Counted from the first letter of the stretch, positions 9,370 through 20,152 are shown. The stretch is 64,000 nucleotides of DNA from a bacterium (GCA_016125225.1 WGME01000013.1:248001-312000), one strand, 5' to 3'. The notes: generated by a model from the letters alone, not told the origin. Made by a program: numbers and translations.

Positions 9370-10200
9370 TTATTGTGGTGGACGTGGGCCACCCGGGGGA
9401 CGCCCTCCCGGACCGCCAGTGCCACCGGGACCGAGACCAGGACCACGACGACCTCCGGGGCCGCCTCGTCCACCAGGACCACCGCCCCCCGACTCCCGTT
9501 CCGATTTGCCAATCCCGCTTGGCTTCTCGTCATGTTCGGTATCCGCAGGCGTCCGGCCCAGCACGATATCGAAATTGGCAGCGAGTTCCCCCATCTTCGA
9601 GTCAGGCAGGGGATTGAAGTCCACGAGCAACAGCTCCCGCAGTTTCGGGTCCTCCACATCACGGAAGACACCATCGCGATCATTCTGCGGATGGCCCTTG
9701 ATCAGAATCTGCGTGGTAAAGACTCGTTTCCCATGCTGACTGACGCCCACATGAATGTGCGGCGTGCGGCCAGGGTAGGGGACGGGTTTGATGGTGCGGA
9801 AGTAATAGCGACCCTGCGAGTCGGTCAGAAAGCGACCGTACCCCTGAAAGTTTTTGTCGAGTTGATCGTGGCGACTGTCACCGGTGTGCAGATAAGCCCC
9901 GTTGTTATCGACCTGCCAGATTTCGATAAACGCATTCCGAATCGGTTGCCCGGTCGGTCCGACAATCTTCCCGGTGAGATGCGTGATCTCGCCGACCGCC
10001 GGGGTGATGGAATCGTTGATCACCAGCAGATCGTTGTCGGTATCGAGTGGCAGCTTATCAGGATAGAACGGCCCCTCGGTCAATCGCGGTGTCGCTGTCA
10101 ATTGATCGGCAAAAGCCCCGCGGACATTCCACGCGGCTGCGGCAAATGCCGTGGTCTGTAAAAATTGGCGGCGTGACCAGTGTTGAGGCGTGAATGACAT
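9370..10200 (-). CDS. Tat-exported intradiol ring-cleavage dioxygenase
   Basis: A 276-residue protein of the protocatechuate 3,4-dioxygenase-like superfamily, which opens catechol rings between the hydroxyls using Fe(III). The N-terminus has a twin-arginine signal (SRRQFLQTTAFAAAAW, about residues 9-24). The catalytic region shows Tyr in GAYLHTGD, Tyr in YGRFLTDSQGRYYF, and two His in GRTPHIHVGV, the expected 2-Tyr/2-His iron site. The start at 10200 is preferred because AAAGGA precedes that ATG and it begins just before the Tat motif; the frame extends upstream to 10353. The last 40 residues are an unusual Gly/Pro/Arg-rich tail absent from typical enzymes. Export points to a periplasmic or surface role rather than central aromatic catabolism. 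Confidence 0.87.
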   Translation of the reverse strand: MSFTPQHWSRRQFLQTTAFAAAAWNVRGAFADQLTATPRLTEGPFYPDKLPLDTDNDLLVINDSITPAVGEITHLTGKIVGPTGQPIRNAFIEIWQVDNNGAYLHTGDSRHDQLDKNFQGYGRFLTDSQGRYYFRTIKPVPYPGRTPHIHVGVSQHGKRVFTTQILIKGHPQNDRDGVFRDVEDPKLRELLLVDFNPLPDSKMGELAANFDIVLGRTPADTEHDEKPSGIGKSERESGGGGPGGRGGPGGRRGPGLGPGGTGGPGGRPPGGPRPPQ

Positions 10201-10423
10201 GTTCGTCCTTTGGTGGCTGACTCGGAAGGGAAGGTTCTGAAAAGCCCGGTGTTTACCGCCCGTGATACTGTCAAACCCATATTCGACGGGTAAGTTTCGC
10301 AAAATGGTGGAATCGCCAGGGGTTGATGCGTTGATCGAGAATAGATCTTGCACGAATGGCTATCGCTGTACACCATAACGGGCACTGTCACATCCGTGAA
10401 TCCCATCTTGTGGATGATTCCCT

Positions 10424-11986
10424 ATGCGAACCCGACTGATTTGTTTTCTGCTGGCAGGCATGTCTGTGTTGTGGCTTTCTGTGGTCGACGCGGCCATCTA
10501 CAGCGGCGAAATCGAAGCCGTCTCAACGGGCACGCGAACGATTACCATTCGCATCGCCAGCCAGGACAAATCGATGACTTTCCAACTCGGCCCAACGGGT
10601 CGGGTTCAGTCTGGGACCAAGGCTATTCAACTCGATGTCGTGAAGGTCGGTCAGATCGCAACGGTCACCACGGGGAGTGATGCCAAAGTCGCAACGAAGA
10701 TTTCCGTGCGTGATCCCAAACCAGCCGAAGCCGCCAGTAAGCCCGCCATCAAACCGACTCGCACCGAACCGATGCCTGAGAAATCCACTGTCAGCTCGAA
10801 TGTCGAGGTCGTGATCGGCGACTGGCCACAATATCGCGGGGCCAATCGCGACAACATCAGTCTCGAAAAAGGTCTGCTCACCAGTTGGCCCAGCAACGGA
10901 CCTAAAGTCGCCTGGGAACAATCGGGCTTTGGCGAAGGCTATTCCAGCGTTTCGATCGTCGGCGATACTATCTTCACGCTGGGAACCCAGAGCGGACAGG
11001 AAACGCTGTTCGCTCTCAATCGCGATGGGGGACAGCAGAAATGGTCGATTTCAACCGGCCGCGTTTTTCAGGATGGCGGCCAAGGTAACGGACCGCGTGG
11101 CACACCCACCGTTGATGGTGACCGAGTGTATGCTTTGGGAGCCCATGGGGATCTCGTCTGTGCGAAAGTTGCGGATGGCGATGTTCTCTGGCGGCTCAAC
11201 ATTCTGGAAACCTTTCAAGGCAACAACATCGTCTGGGGCATCAGCGAGTCAGTTCTGATTGATGGGGAAAAACTCATCTGCACCCCCGGCGGGAAAGCCG
11301 CGACGATGGTGGCCCTCGATAAGATGACCGGCCGACCCATCTGGCGAGCCATGATTCCCGGGGCACCGCAGGCGGGGTATTCATCACCCATCGCGATTGA
11401 TGTCGGCAACGTCCGGCAGTATGTGAACTTCGTGCACACCGGCGTCGTCAGTGTGCGGGCTACCGATGGCAACCCGTTATGGGGCCAGCAGGCCTCCGCG
11501 AATGATACTGCGAATTGCTCCAGCCCGGTGGCCATGGAAAACCTCGTCTTCACGGCCTCGGGCTATGGAACCGGCGGGGCGTTGTTCCGACTCGCCTCAC
11601 GCAGCAACGCCACGCAATCCGAAGTGGTTTACACCACCAAAGAGATGAAGAACCATCACGGCGGTATGGTGCTGCTCGATGGTTACGTTTATGGCTTTGA
11701 TGAGGGCATCTTGACCTGCCTCGATTTGAAAACCGGCAAGCCCGCCTGGCAGAACCGCTCGGTCGGCAAGGGTTCGCTCACTTATGCCGATGGGCGACTC
11801 TATCTCCGCAGCGAAGGAGGACCACTCGCATTGTGTGCAGCCTCACCAGAAGGCTACGAAGAACTCGGTCGGTTCGATCCACCGAATCGCTCCAACCGGG
11901 CGGCCTGGGCTCACCCCGTTGTCGCCGGCGGCAAACTCTACATCCGCGATCAAGACACGCTGACGGTCTTCGATGTGAAGGAGTAG
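10424..11986 (+). CDS. Exported PQQ-like beta-propeller protein (BamB-like repeats)
   Basis: 520 residues with a signal peptide (MRTRLICFLLAGMSVLWLS, residues 1-19), a small beta domain of about 75 residues (18-95), a Pro/Lys-rich linker, and a propeller from about 125 to the end. The propeller is opened by WPQYRGANRDNISLEKGL and contains repeated ALD/VRATDG/CLDLKTG-type blades (e.g. LFALNRDGGQQKW, MVALDKMTGRPIW, LTCLDLKTGKPAW). These repeats are shared by quinoprotein dehydrogenases and BamB; no catalytic dehydrogenase residues can be identified, so a scaffold or binding role is likelier. It is divergent from the dioxygenase across about 220 bases and convergent with gatB. Confidence 0.82.
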   Translation: MRTRLICFLLAGMSVLWLSVVDAAIYSGEIEAVSTGTRTITIRIASQDKSMTFQLGPTGRVQSGTKAIQLDVVKVGQIATVTTGSDAKVATKISVRDPKPAEAASKPAIKPTRTEPMPEKSTVSSNVEVVIGDWPQYRGANRDNISLEKGLLTSWPSNGPKVAWEQSGFGEGYSSVSIVGDTIFTLGTQSGQETLFALNRDGGQQKWSISTGRVFQDGGQGNGPRGTPTVDGDRVYALGAHGDLVCAKVADGDVLWRLNILETFQGNNIVWGISESVLIDGEKLICTPGGKAATMVALDKMTGRPIWRAMIPGAPQAGYSSPIAIDVGNVRQYVNFVHTGVVSVRATDGNPLWGQQASANDTANCSSPVAMENLVFTASGYGTGGALFRLASRSNATQSEVVYTTKEMKNHHGGMVLLDGYVYGFDEGILTCLDLKTGKPAWQNRSVGKGSLTYADGRLYLRSEGGPLALCAASPEGYEELGRFDPPNRSNRAAWAHPVVAGGKLYIRDQDTLTVFDVKE

Positions 11987-11993
11987 GGTTGAG

Positions 11994-12032
11994 GGTGTCA
12001 GGTTTTGAAGCCGCGGGAATGCTTTCCCGCGG
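11994..12032. terminator. Hairpin with adjacent GGTGTCAGG motif between convergent genes
   Basis: Perfect 9-bp arms CCGCGGGAA (12011-12019) and TTCCCGCGG (12024-12032), loop of 4, between the propeller gene stop and the gatB stop at 12036. The flanking GGTGTCAGG at 11994-12002 recurs in other intergenic regions of the window. Confidence 0.65.
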
Positions 12033-12035
12033 TGG

Positions 12036-13535
<1,500 letters not shown>

Positions 13536-13553
13536 GGTGGTGAGGTTTCAGGG

Positions 13554-13565
13554 ATCAGGTGTCAG
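13554..13565 (+). repeat. ATCAGGTGTCAG dispersed intergenic motif
   Basis: This 12-base word lies between gatA and gatB and is identical to the core of the inverted repeat at 26569-26580; a shorter form is at 11994-12002. All copies are outside genes. Confidence 0.45.
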
Positions 13566-13653
13566 GTCGCGTTGGGGGACCTGCATTACAGAGGTTTCGT
13601 CAAGCTGATCACAAAGTCTGATTAAGGGGTGAAGTCTTGCGGCATCCGAGACC

Positions 13654-15117
13654 TCATGCCAGCGCCGGTTTTCTCGTGACCCAGTCGGTTTCGCGTTCAT
13701 ACATCCGGGCGGCCCGCAGCAGTCGTTCTTCCTGAAACGGGGCGGCGAGCAGTTGCAGACCGATGGGTAAGCCCGCTGGCGTGAATCCACAGGGGACCGA
13801 GATCCCCGGTATCCCGGCGAGATTGGCACTGATGGTGTAGACATCCGCGAGATACATGCCCAGCGGATTGTCCGATTTTTCACCGATCTTGAAGGCCGCC
13901 GTCGGCGTCACCGGCCCGGCGATGATGTCGACATCGGCGAAGGCTTTGTCGAAGTCTTCGCGAATCAACCGCCGTACCCGTAAGGCTTTGACGTAGTACT
14001 GATCGTAATAGCCGCTCGACAACGCATAAGTGCCGAGCATGATGCGGCGTTTGACTTCGGGGCCGAACGCTTCGCCGCGGCTGGCCGCATACATCTCGTT
14101 CAGTGACGTCGCCGATTCCGTGCGGTGGCCATAATGCACGCCGTCATAGCGGGACAAATTGCTGGAGGCTTCCGAAGGGGCGATCAGATAGTAGGTCGCA
14201 ATCGAATATTTTGAGTGTGGCAACGAGACTTCGCGGACATCGGCACCAAGACCACGATAGACATCAATCGCGGTCCGCACCGCCTGTTCGATTTCAGCGT
14301 CCAGCCCTTCAGCAAAGAATTCCTTCGCGACACCGATCTTGAGTCCTTGCAGGGGTTGGTCGAGTGTGCTGGTGTATGATGGCACCGGTTGATTGACGGA
14401 AGTGGAATCACGCGGATCATGCCCGGCGATGGCTTCGAGCAATGCCGCCGCGGCGGTGACATCCGTCGAAAATGGGCCCACCTGATCAAGAGAACTGGCA
14501 TAAGCGATCAACCCATACCGTGAGACGCGGCCATAGGTCGGCTTCATCCCGACGATGCCACAGAGTCCGGCCGGTTGACGGATCGAGCCGCCGGTGTCAC
14601 TACCGAGTGAGACCGGTGCCATGCGGGCCGCGACGGCTGCGGCGGAGCCACTGCTGCTCCCGCCCGGTGTGCGCGATAAATCCCACGGATTGTGGGTGAC
14701 TTGATAGGCCGAGTTCTCGCTCGATGAGCCCATCGCGAACTCGTCCATGTTGGTGTGGCCCAGCAACACGGCATCCGCGGCACGCAGTTTTTCGATGACG
14801 TGGGCATCATACGGCGGGCGAAAATTCTGCAGCATCTTGCTGCCACACGTCGTCGGCTCCCCCTTGATGCAGAGGACATCTTTGATGGCGACCGGTAACC
14901 CGGCCATTAGTCCGACGGGTTCGCCGCGCGAGCGCTTGGCATCGAGATTCGTCGCCTGAGCCAAGGCGGTATCACGGTCGACATGCAGAAAGGCTGCCAC
15001 CTGGCCATCGAATTGCGTGATCGCATTCAAATAATCGGTGGTCGCAGCGACGGCGGTCACTTCCCCCGACTGAAGTTTTCGCCACAGGGTTCCCGCACTC
15101 AAATCACACAGGCTCAT
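13654..15117 (-). CDS. gatA: Asp-tRNA(Asn)/Glu-tRNA(Gln) amidotransferase subunit A
   Basis: The 487-residue glutaminase subunit of GatCAB, of the amidase-signature family. The catalytic Ser-cisSer-Lys triad is visible: Lys in PVAIKDVLC (about residue 77), and the serines in TPGGSSSGSAA and GSDTGGSIRQPA (about 150-180). Ammonia released from glutamine is channelled to GatB. Start ATG at 15115-15117. Upstream lies gatC after about 120 bases, downstream gatB, so the three subunits are encoded in order on the minus strand. Confidence 0.97.
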   Translation of the reverse strand: MSLCDLSAGTLWRKLQSGEVTAVAATTDYLNAITQFDGQVAAFLHVDRDTALAQATNLDAKRSRGEPVGLMAGLPVAIKDVLCIKGEPTTCGSKMLQNFRPPYDAHVIEKLRAADAVLLGHTNMDEFAMGSSSENSAYQVTHNPWDLSRTPGGSSSGSAAAVAARMAPVSLGSDTGGSIRQPAGLCGIVGMKPTYGRVSRYGLIAYASSLDQVGPFSTDVTAAAALLEAIAGHDPRDSTSVNQPVPSYTSTLDQPLQGLKIGVAKEFFAEGLDAEIEQAVRTAIDVYRGLGADVREVSLPHSKYSIATYYLIAPSEASSNLSRYDGVHYGHRTESATSLNEMYAASRGEAFGPEVKRRIMLGTYALSSGYYDQYYVKALRVRRLIREDFDKAFADVDIIAGPVTPTAAFKIGEKSDNPLGMYLADVYTISANLAGIPGISVPCGFTPAGLPIGLQLLAAPFQEERLLRAARMYERETDWVTRKPALA

Positions 15118-15238
15118 CCGTCGGCATTCCCGAGGAGTGAAGATCGAAGGAACACGGATGGACGGCCGCCATCACGCGAGACATAGAAGACCGCACGATC
15201 TTAGCCCGTGAGGCAGAGTGGCGGAATCGTGACGCGGT

Positions 15239-15556
15239 TCAGGATTCCAGAATCGCCGGAACCAGGAAGTATTTGCCGTCGGTTTTCGGGGCATTGGCCA
15301 CGGCATCATGACGGGGCAGGGACGGTACGAGCACATCGTCCCGCAGCACGTTGGTCAGTTCGATCGCATGGACCATCGGCTCAACATTAGAGACATCGAG
15401 TTCGTCGAGTCGGGCGACATAGTCGAGTGTCGCTCCCAACTGGGTGGCGAACAGATCGACTTCTTCGGGCGTCAACTGCAGGCGAGCCAGAGACGCCACT
15501 TTCAGAACGGTTTCGCGCGGGAAGGCCATCGTGTTGTTCGCCCCGTCGGAGACCAC
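15239..15556 (-). CDS. gatC: Asp-tRNA(Asn)/Glu-tRNA(Gln) amidotransferase subunit C
   Basis: The 105-residue small subunit that stabilises the GatA-GatB interface. The pattern VLKVASLARLQLTPEEVDLF, a helix-turn, then VEPMVHAIELTNVLRDD and a C-terminal KYFLVPAILES is characteristic of GatC. The start is probably GTG at 15556, preceded by GAGG four bases away; an alternative is the ATG at 15529 (MAFPRETV), which lacks a Shine-Dalgarno sequence but gives the more usual length. Lies 15 bases after the rpmB stop, suggesting a shared message with the ribosomal protein gene. Confidence 0.93.
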   Translation of the reverse strand: MVSDGANNTMAFPRETVLKVASLARLQLTPEEVDLFATQLGATLDYVARLDELDVSNVEPMVHAIELTNVLRDDVLVPSLPRHDAVANAPKTDGKYFLVPAILES

Positions 15557-15571
15557 ACTGCCTCAGCTGCG

Positions 15572-15841
15572 TTAGTTCTTGCCAGCTTCCGGCAACTGGA
15601 ACGGAGCCCGCACCACTTTCTTGGTGACGAGACCCGAACGCAGGCACTTCACGCAGACGCGGACCTTCTTCGATTCTTCGCCGAGCTGGATGTTGACCGG
15701 CTGAAGATTCGGGCGGAACTGGCGGCGGGAGATGCCGGTCGTTTTGCGACCGTTACCACCGAGGTACTTGGCCTTGCCGCGTTCGACCTTCTGATTGCCG
15801 AAAGCTGGGGCCTTGTCACAGATAAAACATGAGCCGCTCAT
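15572..15841 (-). CDS. rpmB: 50S ribosomal protein L28
   Basis: An 89-residue L28, a small basic protein of the large ribosomal subunit. The N-terminus MSGSCFICDKAPAFGNQ, the central RQFRPNLQPVNI and the C-terminal CVKCLRSGLVTKKV match the family. Two CxxC pairs (CFIC at residues 5-8 and CVKC near 63-66) mark the zinc-binding (C+) form. The open frame runs on upstream to 16144 but the L28 homology starts at the ATG at 15839-15841, so that start is used. gatC follows closely downstream. Confidence 0.95.
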   Translation of the reverse strand: MSGSCFICDKAPAFGNQKVERGKAKYLGGNGRKTTGISRRQFRPNLQPVNIQLGEESKKVRVCVKCLRSGLVTKKVVRAPFQLPEAGKN

Positions 15842-15983
15842 GACGATCGATCCGCTATCATTCTCGAGAGAAACGTGGACTCCGCGCACGGTGAGCCGCC
15901 GGGAAACGGAGGAGTATATCGGTTGTAACGTGATGTGCCAATCGAACCGGCTGGAATTTCGTGGCTTGCGACGGGCGGATTTC

Positions 15984-17258
15984 CTAAGTCTCTGTTGGGA
16001 CGGGAGTTCCAGTGGACGGGTCAGGCGGAAGAATATGCCCCATCTTGTCCCGCTTGGTGGCCAGATAGCCAGCCCGATGGTGTTCATGCGGGGCGATGAT
16101 CGGCACTTGTTCGACCACCTGTAAGTCGAATCCAGGAAAGGCATTCAGCTTCCTGGGGTTGTTGGTCAGCAGCCGCACCTGGGTCAGGCCCAGATCCTTC
16201 AGAATCTGCAACCCGATACCATAGTCCCGCGAGTCTGCCTTGAAGCCGAGCTTATGGTTGGCCTCGACGGTGTCAAATCCTAAGTCCTGTAACTGGTACG
16301 CTTTGAGCTTTGCCGTGAGACCGATGCCCCGGCCTTCTTGGGGGAGGTAAATCACTGCGCCGACGCCCTGGGATTGGATCATCGTCATGGCCATGTGGAG
16401 TTGATCACCGCAGTCGCACCTGAGCGATTCCAGTACATCTCCCGTGAAGCAGGACGAGTGCATGCGGATCAGCGGGGCGGGCACGGAAGTCAGATCGCCC
16501 CAGACGATGGCCAACGGCTGCTGATCTTCATATTGAACGTTGTAGGCGAGGACGCGGAATTCACCATAACGCTTTGTTGTGAAAGGGACTTCGGCTTCCC
16601 GAGTGACCAATTGCTCGCGGCGTCGGCGGTAACGGATCAACTCTTCGATGGAGACGATCGGGAGTTGATGCCGCTGGGCCAGGCGATGCAGTTCCTCGCC
16701 CCGGGCCATGCCGCGGCCATCTTCACTGCAGATTTCGATGATGGCCCCCACCGGTCGCAAATTGGCCAGCCGTAGCAGATCAATGGTGGCTTCAGTGTGA
16801 CCGGCCCGTCGGAGCACGCCCCCCTCTTTCGCCAGCAGCGGGTTGATGTGTCCGGGGCGAACAAAATCGCTCGCGGTGCCATCGGGCCGGCTTAAATATG
16901 TCAACGTCTGGGCGCGGGCCTCCGGGCTGACACCGGTGCCACTGGTGCGATAGTCAATCGGCGTGAGAAAAGCGGTACGATGCGGGGCGGTGTTCCGCTC
17001 GGCATCGACAATCGGTACCAACCCAAGTCGGTGGGCCGTTTCCTCCAGCAAAGGGGCACACAGTACACCCGCACCATGGCGCAGCATGAAATTCGCCATT
17101 TCGGGGGTCATGAACTCAGCGGCGGCGACAAAATCCCCTTCATTTTCGCGGTCTTCATCATCCACCACGATGATCATCCGCCCCGCCTTAAGGGCCGCAA
17201 CGGCATCTTCGATGGTGCTGTACTGGGAAGGCGTCGACGAGTCGGACATGGCGGACAT
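15984..17258 (-). CDS. ribBA: Bifunctional 3,4-dihydroxy-2-butanone 4-phosphate synthase / GTP cyclohydrolase II
   Basis: 424 residues joining the two entry enzymes of riboflavin synthesis. Residues about 12-215 form the RibB part, with the acidic VVDDEDRENEGDFV metal/substrate site (31-44) and the GHTEATIDL motif (about 152-160). Residues about 220-405 form RibA, with the zinc ligands in HSSCFTGDVLESLRCDCG and the catalytic PQEGRGIGL segment. Both halves keep their motifs, so both activities are expected. The ATG at 17256-17258 is used. I looked upstream for an FMN-riboswitch-like pattern and saw none. Followed on the same strand by rpmB and gatCAB. Confidence 0.96.
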   Translation of the reverse strand: MSAMSDSSTPSQYSTIEDAVAALKAGRMIIVVDDEDRENEGDFVAAAEFMTPEMANFMLRHGAGVLCAPLLEETAHRLGLVPIVDAERNTAPHRTAFLTPIDYRTSGTGVSPEARAQTLTYLSRPDGTASDFVRPGHINPLLAKEGGVLRRAGHTEATIDLLRLANLRPVGAIIEICSEDGRGMARGEELHRLAQRHQLPIVSIEELIRYRRRREQLVTREAEVPFTTKRYGEFRVLAYNVQYEDQQPLAIVWGDLTSVPAPLIRMHSSCFTGDVLESLRCDCGDQLHMAMTMIQSQGVGAVIYLPQEGRGIGLTAKLKAYQLQDLGFDTVEANHKLGFKADSRDYGIGLQILKDLGLTQVRLLTNNPRKLNAFPGFDLQVVEQVPIIAPHEHHRAGYLATKRDKMGHILPPDPSTGTPVPTET

Positions 17259-17362
17259 CCGGAACTATAGGGCAGGGGGGGGCAGTCTGCATTCTAGCGC
17301 AAAGTCTCGACCGACAGAACGGTGCCGCCGATTTCGTGGTTCTCATGCCGAGCACCTTGCCC

Positions 17363-17394
17363 GTCGGTTACATGGCTGCGGCGGTGTAACCGAC
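17363..17394. repeat. Perfect 10-bp inverted repeat
   Basis: GTCGGTTACA (17363-17372) pairs with TGTAACCGAC (17385-17394) around a 12-base loop. It lies about 100 bases upstream of the rightward promoter and 100 bases upstream of ribBA, and has no T-run, so an operator or RNA structure is as likely as a terminator. Confidence 0.5.
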
Positions 17395-17461
17395 AGATTT
17401 GGGCGGGGTCGTGCAATCGCACCGTTTTATGCAAACGCTGCCACAGGCAGGCTGTGCCTCC

Positions 17462-17489
17462 TTGACAAAAAAGCAAACGTTGATATGTT
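17462..17489 (+). promoter_or_regulatory. Candidate sigma-70-like promoter for the DUF1549/DUF1553 gene
   Basis: TTGACA (17462-17467) and TATGTT (17484-17489) are separated by 16 bases in an AT-rich stretch unlike its surroundings, about 130 bases before the ATG at 17620. Confidence 0.5.
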
Positions 17490-17619
17490 CAAGGGATACG
17501 GCGTGTTGATTCGTTCTCCATATAGCGAGAAAAATCGGCTCGCTCCCGCCTGATCCTGCACAAGCCGGATGAAACCTGCCTGACGTTCGCGTTCCCCCGC
17601 GGAATGAGAGGATGACGAC

Positions 17620-20136
17620 ATGATGTGTCTACGCTCACTCACGTCTCAGAGCCTGAGCTTTGCTGTTGCCATGATTGCAACGGCAGGGCTGTGTCGGGGT
17701 GAAGCCCCGCGTGGCTTGGGCGACCCCGGCCAACTGGCAGCTGTTCGCGTCGAACCCAATCTCAACCAACAGGGCATTACGCTCCGCGGCCGCGATGCCC
17801 GGCAGCAATTATTCGTGAGTGGTGAGTATTCGTCGGGCCAACTCCGCGATCAAACCCGTCAGGTGCAATATGTCGTTGAACCAGCCGATCTGGTTTCAAT
17901 TGACGCTACGGGTTACGTCACGCCCTTGAAAGACGGTCAGGGAGTGATTCGTGCGGTCTCCTCGGGGACGGTTTCAACCGATCTGCCGGTGACCGTGACG
18001 GGTATTGCCAACGATGTGCCAGTCAACTTTCCGAATCAAATCGTGCCGATCTTCACGAAGTTGAGCTGTAACAGCGGCGGTTGCCACGGCAAAGCCAGCG
18101 GTCAAAACGGCTTCAAACTGTCGCTGCTGGGTTTCTATCCTGATGAAGATCACGAGTTTCTGGTGAAGGAAGGCCGCGGTCGCCGCATCTTCCAACCGGC
18201 ACCTACCCAGAGTCTGCTGCTGACCAAACCGACCGGTCAATCGCCACATGGTGGTGGCAAGCGGATGGATGCTGACAGCTATGAGTACCGTCTGATTTCA
18301 CGCTGGATTCAGCAGGGGATGCCCTATGGCAGTGCCAGCGATCCCGTCGTCACCGGCATTCGCTGTCTCCCCGAAGGCCGCGTGATGGATCGCAGCACTC
18401 AACAACAGATTTCGGTGATTGCGACCTACAGCGACGGCTCGATGGAAGACGTCACCCGCATGGCCTTGTTCGAAGCCAACAATACCGAGATGGCAGAAGT
18501 CACGACCACGGGCTTGGTCTCCACGCTCGATCTCGCGGGTGAAGTGGCCATCATGGCCCGCTATCAGGGACAGGTCTCCACCTTCCGGGCCACAATTCCG
18601 CTGGGTGCCACAATTGTCGAACGTCCGCCCGTCAAGAATTTCATTGACGGTGCTGTGATGGGCAAGCTCGATGTGCTGGGCATTCCGCCGTCACCTGTGG
18701 CCGATGACGCCACGTTCATGCGACGGGTCTACGTCGATATCACCGGCACTCTGCCGACCGCCGAAGAGGTGCAGGCGTTTCTGTCGGATGCCAGCCCGAG
18801 CAAGCGCGACGCTCTGATCGACCGGTTGGTTGATAGCCCGGCCTATGCCGATTACTTCGCGAACAAGTGGAACATGGTGCTCCGCAACAAGCGCGATGGC
18901 AATGATCTGCAGTCATCGACCTTCGGCTTCCATCGCTGGTTGTGGTCCAACCTATACGACAACAAGCCCTACAACGAAATTGTGACTGACCTGCTGACCG
19001 CGTCGGGTGGCCCGGATGAGAACCCGGCGGTCACCTGGTATCGCGAAGTCGATCAGACCAACGAACAAGTGGAAGACGTGGCTCAGTTGTTCCTGGGATT
19101 ACGGATTCAATGTGCCCGCTGTCACCATCACCCGTTCGAAAAATGGAGCCAGGATGATTACTACGGTCTGGCGGCGTTCTTCAGCCGCGTGGGCCGTAAG
19201 AACATCGTCGGGGCGAACAATCAGGTGACCGACAAACGCATCTTCCATCAGGATACGCAGGGTGTGGCTCAAGCCCGCAATGAACGTTCCGGCAAGATGC
19301 TGGTCCCGACCGGGCTGGGGAGTGCCCCGTTGACACTGTCTCCCGAGGACGATCCTCGCGTGCATCTGGCAAGCTGGATGGCCGACCCGCAAAACCCGTT
19401 CTTCGCGAAGGCCTTGGTGAACCGTTACTGGAAGCACTTCTTCAGCCGCGGCATCGTCGAACCGGAAGACGATATGCGGGAAACCAATCCGCCCTCGAAT
19501 CCCGAGTTGCTCAACCAACTGGCACAACACTTCGTCGAACATGGCTTTGATCTGAAAGATCTGGTCCGCACGATCTGCAAGTCGTCGACCTACCAACTCA
19601 GCTCGCTGCCGAATGAGTACAACCTCAAGGATAAGCAGAACTTCTCCCGGTACTATCCGAAGCGGTTGTCTGCCGAAGTTCTATACGACGCGTTTCATCA
19701 GGTGACGGGAACCACGCAGTCGTTTGGTGGCTTGCCCGCCGGAACGCGGTCGATGGAAATTCCCGATCCCACGATGTCGCAAAGCGTCTACTTCCTGAAG
19801 GTCTTCGGCATGCCCGCGGGGGACACCGCCTGCGAATGCGAACGGTCTCAAGAAGCGAACCTTGCTCAAAGTCTGCACCTGCTCAACAGCAGTGAAGTGC
19901 AGAACAAGATTTCGGCGGGGAATGCTCGCCCGGCATTGATGGCCAATGAGAAAGAACGTTCCAACGAAGACAAGATTCGCGAGTTGTACCGATGGGTGTA
20001 TGCCCGCGACCCCGATGCGGAAGAACTTTCCATCGCGGTGGCCCACCTGAATAAACATCAGGACAACCTGAAACTGGCGATGGAAGACATTACCTGGGCC
20101 TTGATCAACACGAAAGAGTTTCTGTTCAACCACTAA
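17620..20136 (+). CDS. Exported DUF1549/DUF1553 protein with Big-2-like and cytochrome-like segments
   Basis: 838 residues with a signal peptide (about 1-28). A Big-2-like Ig domain (about 45-130) precedes a cytochrome-like segment in which a CNSGGCH motif (C-x4-CH, about 151-157) and GFKLSLLGF are visible; a second Ig-like stretch covers about 265-330. DUF1549 (PSCyt2) spans about 345-540 and includes CARCHHHPFEKWSQDDYY (about 497-514), with a second CxxCH. DUF1553 (PSD1) spans about 580-835. Such proteins are abundant in planctomycetes and their biochemical role is unknown; c-type haem binding and a link to polysaccharide degradation are often proposed. A hairpin lies 17 bases after the stop. 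It heads a set of three large exported proteins. Confidence 0.9.
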   Translation: MMCLRSLTSQSLSFAVAMIATAGLCRGEAPRGLGDPGQLAAVRVEPNLNQQGITLRGRDARQQLFVSGEYSSGQLRDQTRQVQYVVEPADLVSIDATGYVTPLKDGQGVIRAVSSGTVSTDLPVTVTGIANDVPVNFPNQIVPIFTKLSCNSGGCHGKASGQNGFKLSLLGFYPDEDHEFLVKEGRGRRIFQPAPTQSLLLTKPTGQSPHGGGKRMDADSYEYRLISRWIQQGMPYGSASDPVVTGIRCLPEGRVMDRSTQQQISVIATYSDGSMEDVTRMALFEANNTEMAEVTTTGLVSTLDLAGEVAIMARYQGQVSTFRATIPLGATIVERPPVKNFIDGAVMGKLDVLGIPPSPVADDATFMRRVYVDITGTLPTAEEVQAFLSDASPSKRDALIDRLVDSPAYADYFANKWNMVLRNKRDGNDLQSSTFGFHRWLWSNLYDNKPYNEIVTDLLTASGGPDENPAVTWYREVDQTNEQVEDVAQLFLGLRIQCARCHHHPFEKWSQDDYYGLAAFFSRVGRKNIVGANNQVTDKRIFHQDTQGVAQARNERSGKMLVPTGLGSAPLTLSPEDDPRVHLASWMADPQNPFFAKALVNRYWKHFFSRGIVEPEDDMRETNPPSNPELLNQLAQHFVEHGFDLKDLVRTICKSSTYQLSSLPNEYNLKDKQNFSRYYPKRLSAEVLYDAFHQVTGTTQSFGGLPAGTRSMEIPDPTMSQSVYFLKVFGMPAGDTACECERSQEANLAQSLHLLNSSEVQNKISAGNARPALMANEKERSNEDKIRELYRWVYARDPDAEELSIAVAHLNKHQDNLKLAMEDITWALINTKEFLFNH

Positions 20137-20152
20137 CCGTGCTGATGACTTG

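Larger units (their letters stand above)
17259..17619. other. 361-base divergent intergenic region
   Basis: Separates ribBA (minus) from the DUF1549/DUF1553 gene (plus). It holds a 10-bp perfect hairpin (17363-17394) and a good sigma-70-like promoter facing right (17462-17489), described separately. No convincing gene is present. Confidence 0.6.

Noticed and set aside
17259-17500. FMN riboswitch upstream of ribBA
   Set aside because: No RFN-type conserved blocks seen by eye; the perfect hairpin has different sequence.
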